DNA from: Betaproteobacteria bacterium
Lineage (GTDB): Bacteria > Pseudomonadota > Gammaproteobacteria > Burkholderiales > Casimicrobiaceae
DNA length: 64,000 bases
NCBI GenBank assembly: GCA_027492485.1
Contig: JAPUER010000079.1
Span: 287,844 to 351,843 of the forward strand
Direction: 5' to 3'
Shown here: positions 39,281-46,115 of the stretch, piece after piece
How positions within the stretch are numbered: the first letter of the stretch is position 1
How the letters are laid out: every line of letters starts with the position of its first letter
Made by a program: the position numbers and the translations under genes
Notes under the pieces: model-generated
What the model saw: only the letters and a program-made list of their open reading frames with translations
What the model was told of the DNA's origin: nothing
Databases searched by the model: none

Positions 39281-39314
39281 CAGCTTTTCATGAAAAAGCC
39301 CATTGGATATGGGC
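39281..39314 (+). repeat. Hairpin element A (paired with element B at 43921)
   Basis: The 34 bases begin CAGCTTTTCA and end with GCCCAT, loop TGGAT, ATGGGC, a perfect 6-base-pair stem. Element B matches it at 26 of 34 positions, with no gap, and shows a compensatory C-G to T-A change inside the stem. On the minus strand the stem is followed by a T-run, so copy A can act as a terminator. Confidence 0.65.
39293..39314 (-). terminator. Rho-independent terminator of the apbE operon (minus strand)
   Basis: Read on the minus strand: GCCCAT, loop ATCCA, ATGGGC, then TTTTTC. It lies about 97 bases past the apbE stop, in the right direction to end the tlpA-DUF4266-DUF3570-apbE transcript before phoH. 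Confidence 0.7.
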
Positions 39315-39410
39315 GTGAACGCTGTTTTCTGCAAAAGTCGAGCGATTTTTTCTGTTTTGTCGCAAATAATGAGGGCGCAACATAGCGCAGCCGCCGCGCT
39401 GCCGTTGGCG

Positions 39411-40391
39411 CTACCCGGTCAGGCCGCGGCGCACCACCGCGCCGGCGGCGTCGACGCCGAGCCAGGCCACCTGCTGCGCGGCCAAAAACGCCGGCGCCGC
39501 GTCCTCGTGCAGCATGGCGATGCTGCTCACCGCGCCCGCCGCAACGCACAGCGGCGCCACAACGCTGATCGATTGCCAGCCCTGCACCGACCAGCCGGTC
39601 GTCGGGTTCAGCAGATGGCAATAACGTTTGCCGTCGACCTCGAAGCAGCGTTCGTAGTCGCCGCTGGTGGCGAGCGCGCCGCGGGCGAGCTGCACGCTGG
39701 CGATGCTGTGCCCCGCTGCGCGCGGATGCTGGATGCCTATCGACCACGCCGAGCCGTCCGGCCGTGGGCCCAGCACGCGCAGATCGCCGCCGAGGTTGAC
39801 GATGCCGCTCACCACGCCATCGCGTTCGAGCAGGGCGGCCGCACGGTCGGCGGCGTATTCCTTGCCAAAACCGCCGAAGTCAAGCTCCATGCCGGCGTCC
39901 GGCAGCGCCACCGCGCCGGGCGTCCGCTGCACGCGCGGCCAGCCGATCTGCGCAATCGCGGCCCGGATCGCCTCGGTTGCCGGCAGCCGCGCCGCCCGAA
40001 AATCCCACACGCGGCGCAGCACGCCGGAGGTAATGTCGAAAAGGCCGGCGCTCAGCGCATGGAGCTGGGCGGCGAAATCCAGCAGTTGCGAGGTTTCATC
40101 GTCGAGCGCCACCGGCTCGCCGCTGCCGGCGGCGGCGTTGATGCGCGAGACGATGCTGTCGGGCCGATAGCGCGAATACTTGTGCTCGATGCGACGCACC
40201 TCGGCGATGGCAAGCGCCGCATGCGCGTTCGCCAGCGTCCGCGCCATCCCCGCGAGGCGAATCTCGCAAGGGCTCGCCATCGCGGTGAAGCGGAAGCGAT
40301 GGTCCGCCGCGTCGTCGCCGGCAACATACTCCGCGCTGCCGGCGGTGCCGTCAGAAGCGGCGGCTGATGCCAATTTGCAGGATGTCCGCAC
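39411..40391 (-). CDS. apbE: FAD:protein FMN transferase (ApbE family)
   Basis: ApbE transfers FMN from FAD to a Ser/Thr of periplasmic target proteins. The magnesium- and flavin-binding motifs are clear: DFGGFGKEYAADRAA near residue 165, VNLGGDLRVLGPRPDG, ATSGDYERCFEV and LLNPTTGWSVQGWQS. The start at 40391 overlaps the DUF3570 gene by 41 bases; no signal peptide or lipobox is visible, which is odd for a periplasmic enzyme and may mean a cytoplasmic location or a misplaced start. 326 residues. It is the last gene of the operon; none of the neighbours shows a clear flavinylation motif. Confidence 0.9.
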   Translation of the reverse strand: MRTSCKLASAAASDGTAGSAEYVAGDDAADHRFRFTAMASPCEIRLAGMARTLANAHAALAIAEVRRIEHKYSRYRPDSIVSRINAAAGSGEPVALDDETSQLLDFAAQLHALSAGLFDITSGVLRRVWDFRAARLPATEAIRAAIAQIGWPRVQRTPGAVALPDAGMELDFGGFGKEYAADRAAALLERDGVVSGIVNLGGDLRVLGPRPDGSAWSIGIQHPRAAGHSIASVQLARGALATSGDYERCFEVDGKRYCHLLNPTTGWSVQGWQSISVVAPLCVAAGAVSSIAMLHEDAAPAFLAAQQVAWLGVDAAGAVVRRGLTG

Positions 40392-41505
40392 TCAGCCGGG
40401 CGAGGCCGGGCGAGCCGTTGCCGCCGAGCCGCCAGCTGCTGCGCTGCTCGTAGCGCTCGTATTTGACATCGGCGCTCCAGCGCGAATCGATGCGCCACTC
40501 GAGCTTGGCACCGACGGTGATTGCACCGAATGCCGACAGCCGATGATCCGACGACGACAAGCGCGGACGCCCCGGCGGGTAGGGCTCGCCGATGACCGGG
40601 TCATACACCGGGTCGTAATAGAAATCGGCCTTGCCCTGCGTGTAGTAGCGCAGCGACGGCGTCAGCGTCAAGCGCTCGCCGAGCGGATGCGCGCCCTCGA
40701 TGCTGGCAGTGTGCGCCCGGATGCCGAAGGTGTCGCGGTAGAAGCGGTAGCTCGCGCGGATGGTTACGCCGGCCGGATCGATGTAGTGGTTCCAGCGCGC
40801 CAGGACGGTGCTCTGGTCGCGCTCGCGCGGGCGCTTGTCGACCAGTTTGTAGGGATCGTTGAAATAGCCGCTGGCGACCACGTGCCCGACGTTCAGTTGC
40901 AGCAGATCGTTTTTGGTCCAGGCCTGGGTCACGCCGAGCATGAACTCGTTGCCGCGCCGGTGCTCGTTTTCGACGACGCCGTTGACCGGGTTGATGTCGT
41001 CGCGCGTCAGCCCGACGCCGGCGTAGAGCGTGGTGTTGTTGTCCGGCGTCGACCAGCGCACGTCGAGCGAGGCTGCGCGCGAGCGGTAGTCGCGCTCCTC
41101 GGAAAAGGCGCCACCGATGCCGACGCTGACGCGGTCGAAGTAGCGGGTGACGCGTGCGGTGCCGGCGGTGCGATGCTCGCTCATGTGCGACGCACCGGAA
41201 ATCGCCGAATGCCAGCGCGGCGATGCGCCGGAGATGTCGTCGTGCACCAGGCTCGCTTCCAGCGCCCAGTTGGCGGCGACCGGTGCCAGCACATAAAGCG
41301 ATGGCGCGATGACGCGGATGCGCTCCAGGCCCGGTTGCCGGTCCTCGTAGCTTTGCAGCTTGACGCTGATCACGCCGTCGGTCGGGGCCGATTCTGCCTG
41401 CGCCACGCCAACCAGACCGGGCAGCGCCAACGCGGCCAGCGTGATCGAGCCGAGGCCAGGGCGAGCGTCGGCGCTGCAGCCGTCGGCGCGATCAGTTGCA
41501 GCCAC
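40351..41505 (-). CDS. DUF3570 outer-membrane beta-barrel protein
   Basis: Exported protein of 384 residues with a signal peptide (about residues 20-38, ALALPGLVGVAQA) and a long run of alternating amphipathic strands that ends in the C-terminal aromatic signal LQIGISRRF, typical of an outer-membrane barrel. The N-terminal segment TDGVISVKLQSYEDRQPGLE matches DUF3570. The GTG start at 41505 is chosen because GGAGG lies five bases upstream, inside the last codons of the DUF4266 gene, which overlaps it by 14 bases. The function is unknown; the company of a thioredoxin and ApbE suggests a redox-linked envelope role. Confidence 0.85.
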   Translation of the reverse strand: MAATDRADGCSADARPGLGSITLAALALPGLVGVAQAESAPTDGVISVKLQSYEDRQPGLERIRVIAPSLYVLAPVAANWALEASLVHDDISGASPRWHSAISGASHMSEHRTAGTARVTRYFDRVSVGIGGAFSEERDYRSRAASLDVRWSTPDNNTTLYAGVGLTRDDINPVNGVVENEHRRGNEFMLGVTQAWTKNDLLQLNVGHVVASGYFNDPYKLVDKRPRERDQSTVLARWNHYIDPAGVTIRASYRFYRDTFGIRAHTASIEGAHPLGERLTLTPSLRYYTQGKADFYYDPVYDPVIGEPYPPGRPRLSSSDHRLSAFGAITVGAKLEWRIDSRWSADVKYERYEQRSSWRLGGNGSPGLARLSADILQIGISRRF

Positions 41506-41746
41506 AGCCACCTCCACCGACGCCGCTGCCGCCGGAGGCGGCTTCCTTGCTGAAATAGACATGCTGGCTGAAGGCATCTTCGAGCGGGTCGGCGGCAAAG
41601 GTCATTTCGCGTTTGGCAAGATTGCCTTTTTCGAATGCCTGCGGCGGTTGCAGCGCGCAACCGGCCAGCGCGGCGAGCGCGAGCGCCGCGACCAGCAGCG
41701 CCGGACGCCGCGCCGGTGAAGATTCGGGCAGGTTTGACGGAGTCAC
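41492..41746 (-). CDS. DUF4266 lipoprotein with C-terminal CGCN tail
   Basis: Protein of 84 residues. The lipobox LAALAGC places the lipidated Cys at residue 30. The mature part has the family segment FEKGNLAKREMTF and a Gly-rich tail (GGSGVGGGGCGCN) that ends in two closely spaced Cys. The GTG start overlaps the tlpA stop as GTGA, with AGGA seven bases upstream. The tail could bind metal, form a disulfide handled by the co-encoded thioredoxin, or be modified. Its coding end carries the Shine-Dalgarno and start of the DUF3570 gene. The function is unknown. Confidence 0.87.
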   Translation of the reverse strand: MTPSNLPESSPARRPALLVAALALAALAGCALQPPQAFEKGNLAKREMTFAADPLEDAFSQHVYFSKEAASGGSGVGGGGCGCN

Positions 41747-42264
41747 TTGGGTGTCCTTGACAAGGCAGTCTTGATGGCGTCTTCCAGCACCGCGCGGTCG
41801 TCGGCCCTGAAGCCGGCGTGAACCAGCACGATGCGGCCGGCAGGATCGATCAGCAGCGAAGTCGGCATCGCCTTGACGCCATAGCGACGCGGCGTATCGC
41901 CCGCCGTATCGTAGGCGATGGTAAAGGCCGCGGGGTTGCTGGCGAGAAATTTGTCGGCGTCCGCCGTGCGTGCGTCGACGCTGATGGCGACGATGCGCAA
42001 CCCCTTGCCGCCATACTTTGCGAGCATCTCGTTCATCCACGGGAACGATTGTTTGCAGGGACCGCACCACGACGCCCAGAAATCGAGATAGGTCCATTCA
42101 CCCTGGGCCGCACCGGCGGCGAGTGACACCGCGCCCTGCGGGCCGTTGAGTGAAACGGCGGGGGCCAGGTCGCCGACGGCGGCAGCGTGGGCGGCAAGCG
42201 GCGTCAGCGCAATCGCGATTGCCACCAGCGCGGTCGCCACCGGCCTGGGCACGTGTTGCGTCAT
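41743..42264 (-). CDS. TlpA-like periplasmic thiol-disulfide oxidoreductase
   Basis: Thioredoxin-fold protein with signal peptide (residues 1-28, ending AAHAAA) and active site WCGPC (66-70), plus the cis-Pro loop AMPTSLLID near 138. It has 173 residues. It probably keeps periplasmic cysteines reduced, for example for cytochrome c maturation or for the Cys pair of the downstream DUF4266 lipoprotein (inference). The ATG at 42264 overlaps the upstream gene's stop (ATGA), and its own stop overlaps the DUF4266 start. Confidence 0.93.
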   Translation of the reverse strand: MTQHVPRPVATALVAIAIALTPLAAHAAAVGDLAPAVSLNGPQGAVSLAAGAAQGEWTYLDFWASWCGPCKQSFPWMNEMLAKYGGKGLRIVAISVDARTADADKFLASNPAAFTIAYDTAGDTPRRYGVKAMPTSLLIDPAGRIVLVHAGFRADDRAVLEDAIKTALSRTPK

Positions 42265-43787
42265 TGCGCCGGTACGCAAAACTTCACGCCTTCGCCATCC
42301 CAGCCGAGACCGACGAACTGGTTGTAGATCGCCAGACTGGTGGTGAAGCGGTGATTGGGGTCGTCCGGGAACTTCACATTGCCGCGGAACAGGCGGTAAA
42401 CCGGTGTCTGGCCGGCCGTGCAGGAGCCACCGACGCCTTCAACCAGTGGCGCAAAGGCGTAGGAGTCGACGCCTTCGTTGTAGGGCAATCGCGGCGCCTG
42501 CAGATTGTTCGGGTTGAGGCCGGCAAGCAGCGTCTTTTCGCTGTCGACCAGCGTGTAGAAATGACTGCCGCGCTGGCCGCCGCGCGCCACCTGATCGAAG
42601 TAGTAGCGCGAGATGCCGCGCAGTTCGGGCGCATCGGTCACCAACACGTTGAAGCTCTGCCCGGTGCGTCCCCAGCCGCTGATGGCATCGAGCAGCGTCA
42701 TGTCGCTGCTGCGCGAGGTCACGAAGTAATAATCGAGCGGGCTGTAGCGGTATTCGACCATCAGGCGCGTTTGCTGCGGCTCGCTCAAGGCTTCGCCGCT
42801 CAGCGCCACGCTGACGTTACTGCCGGCGCTGTGGGCGATGACAAGTTGCCCGTCGAACGGGCCGATGCTGGTGGGTAGCGCCTGCACAAGAATGTTGCAG
42901 GAGCCGCCGGCGGCGACGACGACGCCATTGCGGCAACTACCGCCTGCCAGCAGAAAGGCGCTCGCTGCCGGGGCGATGTCGATACTGCCGATGGTCAGCG
43001 GCGCACCGCCGTCGTTGGCAACGGCCACCGACTGGACGTCGGTGGCGGTGCCGACGATACCGGGCGCAAAGACCAACTGCGCCGGCTGCACGCGGATTGC
43101 TGCCACCGCGCCCGTACCCGACACGGGAACCGTGCTGCTCCCGCCATTGGCATTGTGCAAGACGGTGATGCTGGCATTGCGGAGGCCGACGGCAGGCGGC
43201 GTGAACGTCACGCTGACGCTGCAGTTGCCGGCAACGGCGACCACGCCGCAACCGGAGCTGACAGCGAACGCCGCGTCGCTGGACGCAATGCCGGAGATTG
43301 CCAGCGGTGCGGTGCCGGTGTTGGCGATGGTGATCTGCTGCGCCGGCGCCGAGCTGCCCGGCGCCACCGCGCCGAAGCTCAGCGTCGATGGCGACACCTG
43401 CGCGACCGGCAGCCCGGTGGCGGACGCCGGGTCGGCGATGTAGGCGGCAAGGTCGATCAGTTGCTGGGTGCTGACGTGGCCGCGCAGAAACGCCATCTGC
43501 ACCACCAGATTGTTGATCGCGTTGTAGATGTTGCCGGCGTCTTCGCCGAGGTAAATCTTGTTTTGCCGGTCGAGCGGATCAGGGCCGTGGCAGGCGCCGT
43601 TGCTGCAACTGCGTTCGCCGGCCACCAGCGGCGTGTTGTAGAGCGCCTTGCCGTTGTTGGCATCCTGCGCGTGCACGCCAGTACCGAGCAGGCCGATCAA
43701 TGCGACCGCGGTAGTCGCCAACAATCGCGGCGTTTTCGCAGCCACCCAAGTGCGTGCGGCGCGGCGTATCCAGAATGCGTTCTGCAT
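42261..43787 (-). CDS. Exported protein with cytochrome c-like N-terminus, choice-of-anchor D and DUF5648-like domains
   Basis: Protein of 508 residues. Signal peptide (about residues 22-40, ending GVHA) is followed by a small cytochrome c-like region whose haem motif reads CSNGACH (Cys61, Cys66, His67), with four residues between the Cys instead of two. Two immunoglobulin-like choice-of-anchor D domains (LSFGAVAPGSSAPAQQITI and LVFAPGIVGTATDVQSVAV) follow, then a C-terminal DUF5648-like lectin-type domain (VEYRYSPLDYYFVTS). The start at 43787 fits the signal peptide. It is probably the first gene of the operon with tlpA, DUF4266, DUF3570 and apbE. Confidence 0.83.
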   Translation of the reverse strand: MQNAFWIRRAARTWVAAKTPRLLATTAVALIGLLGTGVHAQDANNGKALYNTPLVAGERSCSNGACHGPDPLDRQNKIYLGEDAGNIYNAINNLVVQMAFLRGHVSTQQLIDLAAYIADPASATGLPVAQVSPSTLSFGAVAPGSSAPAQQITIANTGTAPLAISGIASSDAAFAVSSGCGVVAVAGNCSVSVTFTPPAVGLRNASITVLHNANGGSSTVPVSGTGAVAAIRVQPAQLVFAPGIVGTATDVQSVAVANDGGAPLTIGSIDIAPAASAFLLAGGSCRNGVVVAAGGSCNILVQALPTSIGPFDGQLVIAHSAGSNVSVALSGEALSEPQQTRLMVEYRYSPLDYYFVTSRSSDMTLLDAISGWGRTGQSFNVLVTDAPELRGISRYYFDQVARGGQRGSHFYTLVDSEKTLLAGLNPNNLQAPRLPYNEGVDSYAFAPLVEGVGGSCTAGQTPVYRLFRGNVKFPDDPNHRFTTSLAIYNQFVGLGWDGEGVKFCVPAQ

Positions 43788-43920
43788 CGACAAATTTCCA
43801 ACAAGCAAGTGTGCGTATCCCCCGATCGCAGGCGTCATTATGCCAATGGAATTGCGTGGTCGGCAGTCTTCTCAAAGGCGGTCTCGCTGCCGCGGTAGGC
43901 ATTACCCAAGCAGATTTCAG

Positions 43921-43954
43921 CAGCTTTTCATCCAATGCCCTATTGGATATAGGC
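43921..43954 (+). repeat. Hairpin element B (paired with element A at 39281)
   Basis: The 34 bases begin CAGCTTTTCA and contain CCTAT, loop TGGAT, ATAGG. They match element A at 26 of 34 positions and keep the stem through a T-A pair where A has C-G. An alternative stem ATCCAAT/ATTGGAT around GCCCT can also form, so this copy could switch between two hairpins. Confidence 0.6.
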
Positions 43955-43975
43955 TCGCAAGACAAAACGATTAAA

Positions 43976-43997
43976 GTCGATTATCGCAATAATCGAC
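43976..43997. repeat. Perfect 9-bp inverted repeat in a divergent promoter region
   Basis: GTCGATTAT, loop CGCA, ATAATCGAC. It is symmetrical, AT-rich and lies 103-124 bases upstream of the PQQ-dehydrogenase start, so it may be an operator for a dimeric regulator or an RNA hairpin. Confidence 0.6.
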
Positions 43998-44099
43998 GTC
44001 CTACGCCGGCCAACAAAGGCTTTAGCTCGAAAGCTGATTGCGTGAATTTTTTTCATTGCGCGCTTGTGTTTCCGATGACGACGTCATATGGTTGCGAGC

Positions 44100-46025
44100 A
44101 TGAATCGCATCGTCAGCTTGCTGTCTTGCTTGGTCGCGTGCGTCGCGTTGCTGGCGCCCGTCGTCGCGCAAACGCTGCCGTCGGGCTTCGTCGATGAGAT
44201 GGTGGTGAACGTCGGCGCGCCGACGGCGCTGGCGTTCACGCCAGATGGGCGGATGCTGATCACCACCCAGGGCGGCACCGTGCGCGTGGTCAAGAACGGC
44301 AACCTGCTGGCGACCGCCGCGATCAGCTTCAACACGACCGCCAGCGGCGCCGACCCGCGCATCTGCACCGGCAGCGAGCGCGGGCTGCTTGGCGTCGCCG
44401 TCGATCCGCAGTTCGCCAGCAACAACCACGTGTATCTGTTCTACACGGCGCGCAACGGCTCATCCTGCGCCACCGGCATCACCTACGGCACTGCAACGGT
44501 GTATGACGCCAGCGGACGGGCAGTCAACCGCGTATCGCGCTTCGTGCTCGGCGGCAATGACCTGATCGCTCCCGCGAGCGAGACCATCATCGTCAACAAC
44601 ATGCCATCGCCCGGCGGCAATCACAATGCCGGCGATCTGCATTTCGGTAAGGATGGCTACCTCTACATCAGCATCGGCGATGGCGGCACCGACTATGCCG
44701 GCGATTCCGGCTCGGCGGGCAGCAACGACGCGTCGCGCGACAAGCATGTGCTGACCGGCAAGATCCTGCGCGTGACGGCCAGCGGTGGCATTCCGCCGGG
44801 CAATCCGTTCACCGGCGCCGGCACCGGTGTCTGCGCGATCAGCGGCGCGACGACGGCAGGCAATCATTGCCAGGAGACCTTTGCCTGGGGCCTGCGCAAT
44901 CCGTTCCGCATCGCGCCCGATCCGAATGCGGCTGGCAGTCGTTTCTATCTGAACGACGTCGGGCAGGGCGCGTGGGAAGAAGTCGACGAGTTGCAGGCCG
45001 GTGCCGACTTTGGCTGGTATTGCCGCGAGGGCGCGCACGACAACAGCACCACGGGCAAGTGCAATCCGCGTCCTGCCAACATGGTCGACCCGGTGTTCGA
45101 GTATCAGCATGGCAGTACCAACGTGCCGGGCACCACGGTCAGCGGTTGCAACTCGATCACCGGCGGCGCCTTCGTGCCCAACGGCGTCTGGCCGGCGGCG
45201 TATGACGGCAGCTACCTGCTGGCGGACTACATCTGCGGCGCCATGTTCCGCATTCCGGCTACCGGCACGCCGGCCGCGCCGATTACGTCGGCGTCGGCCT
45301 TCGCCACCGGTCTCGGCGCCAACAGCGCGACCGCGCTCACCTTTGGCCCCTATCTCGCGACGCAGGCGCTGTACTACACCACTTACGCCGGCGGCGGCCA
45401 GATTCGTCGTGCGCGTTTCGGGCAGACGCGCGACGTCACACTGCAAACCTCGCCGCCGGGGCTGCGGCTGACGGTGAACGGGGTGACGCGGGCGACGCCG
45501 TTCACCATCAACACGGCGGAGGGTGCCGCGCTCAGCCTGGGCGCCCGCGACCAGAACGCCGGCGCTAGCGGCTACCGCTTCGCATCGTGGTCGGATGCGG
45601 GCGCCCGCAATCACGCCTTCGCCGTCCCCGCCAGCGCCAGCACGCTCACCGCGACGTTCACGACCGGAACTTTCGTGCCCAGTCTCGATGTCGACAACGA
45701 TGGCCGCTTCGATGCGCTGACCGATGGCTTGCTGATCCTGCGTTACATGCTGGGCTACCGCGGCGCGGCGCTGATCGCCGATGCCGTCGCGGCCACAGGC
45801 GCCGAACGCTCGTCCGCCGCCGCCATCGAAAGCTATCTGCAGACTGTGCTGCCCGACCTCGACATCGAAGGCGACAACCTGCGACTGGCGACGACCGACG
45901 GCTTGCTGATCGTGCGTCATCTGCTCGGCCTGACCGACGCCGCCTTGACCACCGGCGCCGCCCGCGCCGGCAGCCGCGATGCCAGCCAGATGCAGAGCTA
46001 CCTCGGAACCACGTTGCGGCCCTGA
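44100..46025 (+). CDS. PQQ-dependent sugar dehydrogenase-like protein with dockerin-like C-terminus
   Basis: Secreted protein of 641 residues. Signal peptide (1-23, ending VVAQ), then a glucose/sorbosone dehydrogenase six-bladed propeller (about residues 25-440) with GERGLLGVAVDPQF and GGNHNAGDLHFGKDGYLYIS. A Bacon/beta-sandwich-like region (445-525) and a C-terminal segment with two calcium-loop repeats (DVDNDGRFDALTDGLLILRY, and IEGDNLRLATTDGLLIVRH) follow, resembling dockerin type I. ATG at 44088 is an alternative start adding four residues. Probably oxidises a sugar or polyol in the periplasm or outside the cell. Confidence 0.88.
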   Translation: MNRIVSLLSCLVACVALLAPVVAQTLPSGFVDEMVVNVGAPTALAFTPDGRMLITTQGGTVRVVKNGNLLATAAISFNTTASGADPRICTGSERGLLGVAVDPQFASNNHVYLFYTARNGSSCATGITYGTATVYDASGRAVNRVSRFVLGGNDLIAPASETIIVNNMPSPGGNHNAGDLHFGKDGYLYISIGDGGTDYAGDSGSAGSNDASRDKHVLTGKILRVTASGGIPPGNPFTGAGTGVCAISGATTAGNHCQETFAWGLRNPFRIAPDPNAAGSRFYLNDVGQGAWEEVDELQAGADFGWYCREGAHDNSTTGKCNPRPANMVDPVFEYQHGSTNVPGTTVSGCNSITGGAFVPNGVWPAAYDGSYLLADYICGAMFRIPATGTPAAPITSASAFATGLGANSATALTFGPYLATQALYYTTYAGGGQIRRARFGQTRDVTLQTSPPGLRLTVNGVTRATPFTINTAEGAALSLGARDQNAGASGYRFASWSDAGARNHAFAVPASASTLTATFTTGTFVPSLDVDNDGRFDALTDGLLILRYMLGYRGAALIADAVAATGAERSSAAAIESYLQTVLPDLDIEGDNLRLATTDGLLIVRHLLGLTDAALTTGAARAGSRDASQMQSYLGTTLRP

Positions 46026-46045
46026 ACGGCGCCGGCAGTCATCGA

Positions 46046-46085
46046 AAAAGAAAAAGGCGCGGACACAGCCGCGCCTTTTTCTTCG
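46046..46085. terminator. Bidirectional Rho-independent terminator
   Basis: AAAAAGGCGCGG, a short loop, and CCGCGCCTTTTT: a strong stem flanked by A-run and T-run, so it works in both directions. It lies between the PQQ-dehydrogenase gene and the converging DUF1501 gene. Confidence 0.94.
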
Positions 46086-46115
46086 TTTGTCGGGGCCGTC
46101 CTGCGGCCCGATCGC

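Larger units (their letters stand above)
39011..39410. other. Gene-free region between phoH and apbE
   Basis: About 400 bases without a convincing gene. It holds hairpin element A (39281-39314), which on the minus strand looks like an intrinsic terminator for the apbE operon, and an AT-rich stretch at 39315-39380. The phoH promoter is expected here. Confidence 0.55.
43788..44099. other. Divergent promoter region with hairpin element B
   Basis: About 312 bases between the divergent cytochrome-like and PQQ-dehydrogenase genes, clearly richer in A/T than the coding flanks. It holds element B (43921-43954) and a perfect 9-base-pair hairpin (43976-43997). No gene is seen. Confidence 0.6.

Noticed and set aside
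40392-40500. Apparent fusion of DUF3570 and ApbE due to the overlap
   Set aside because: The two genes use different frames with stops between; each is complete with its own family motifs.
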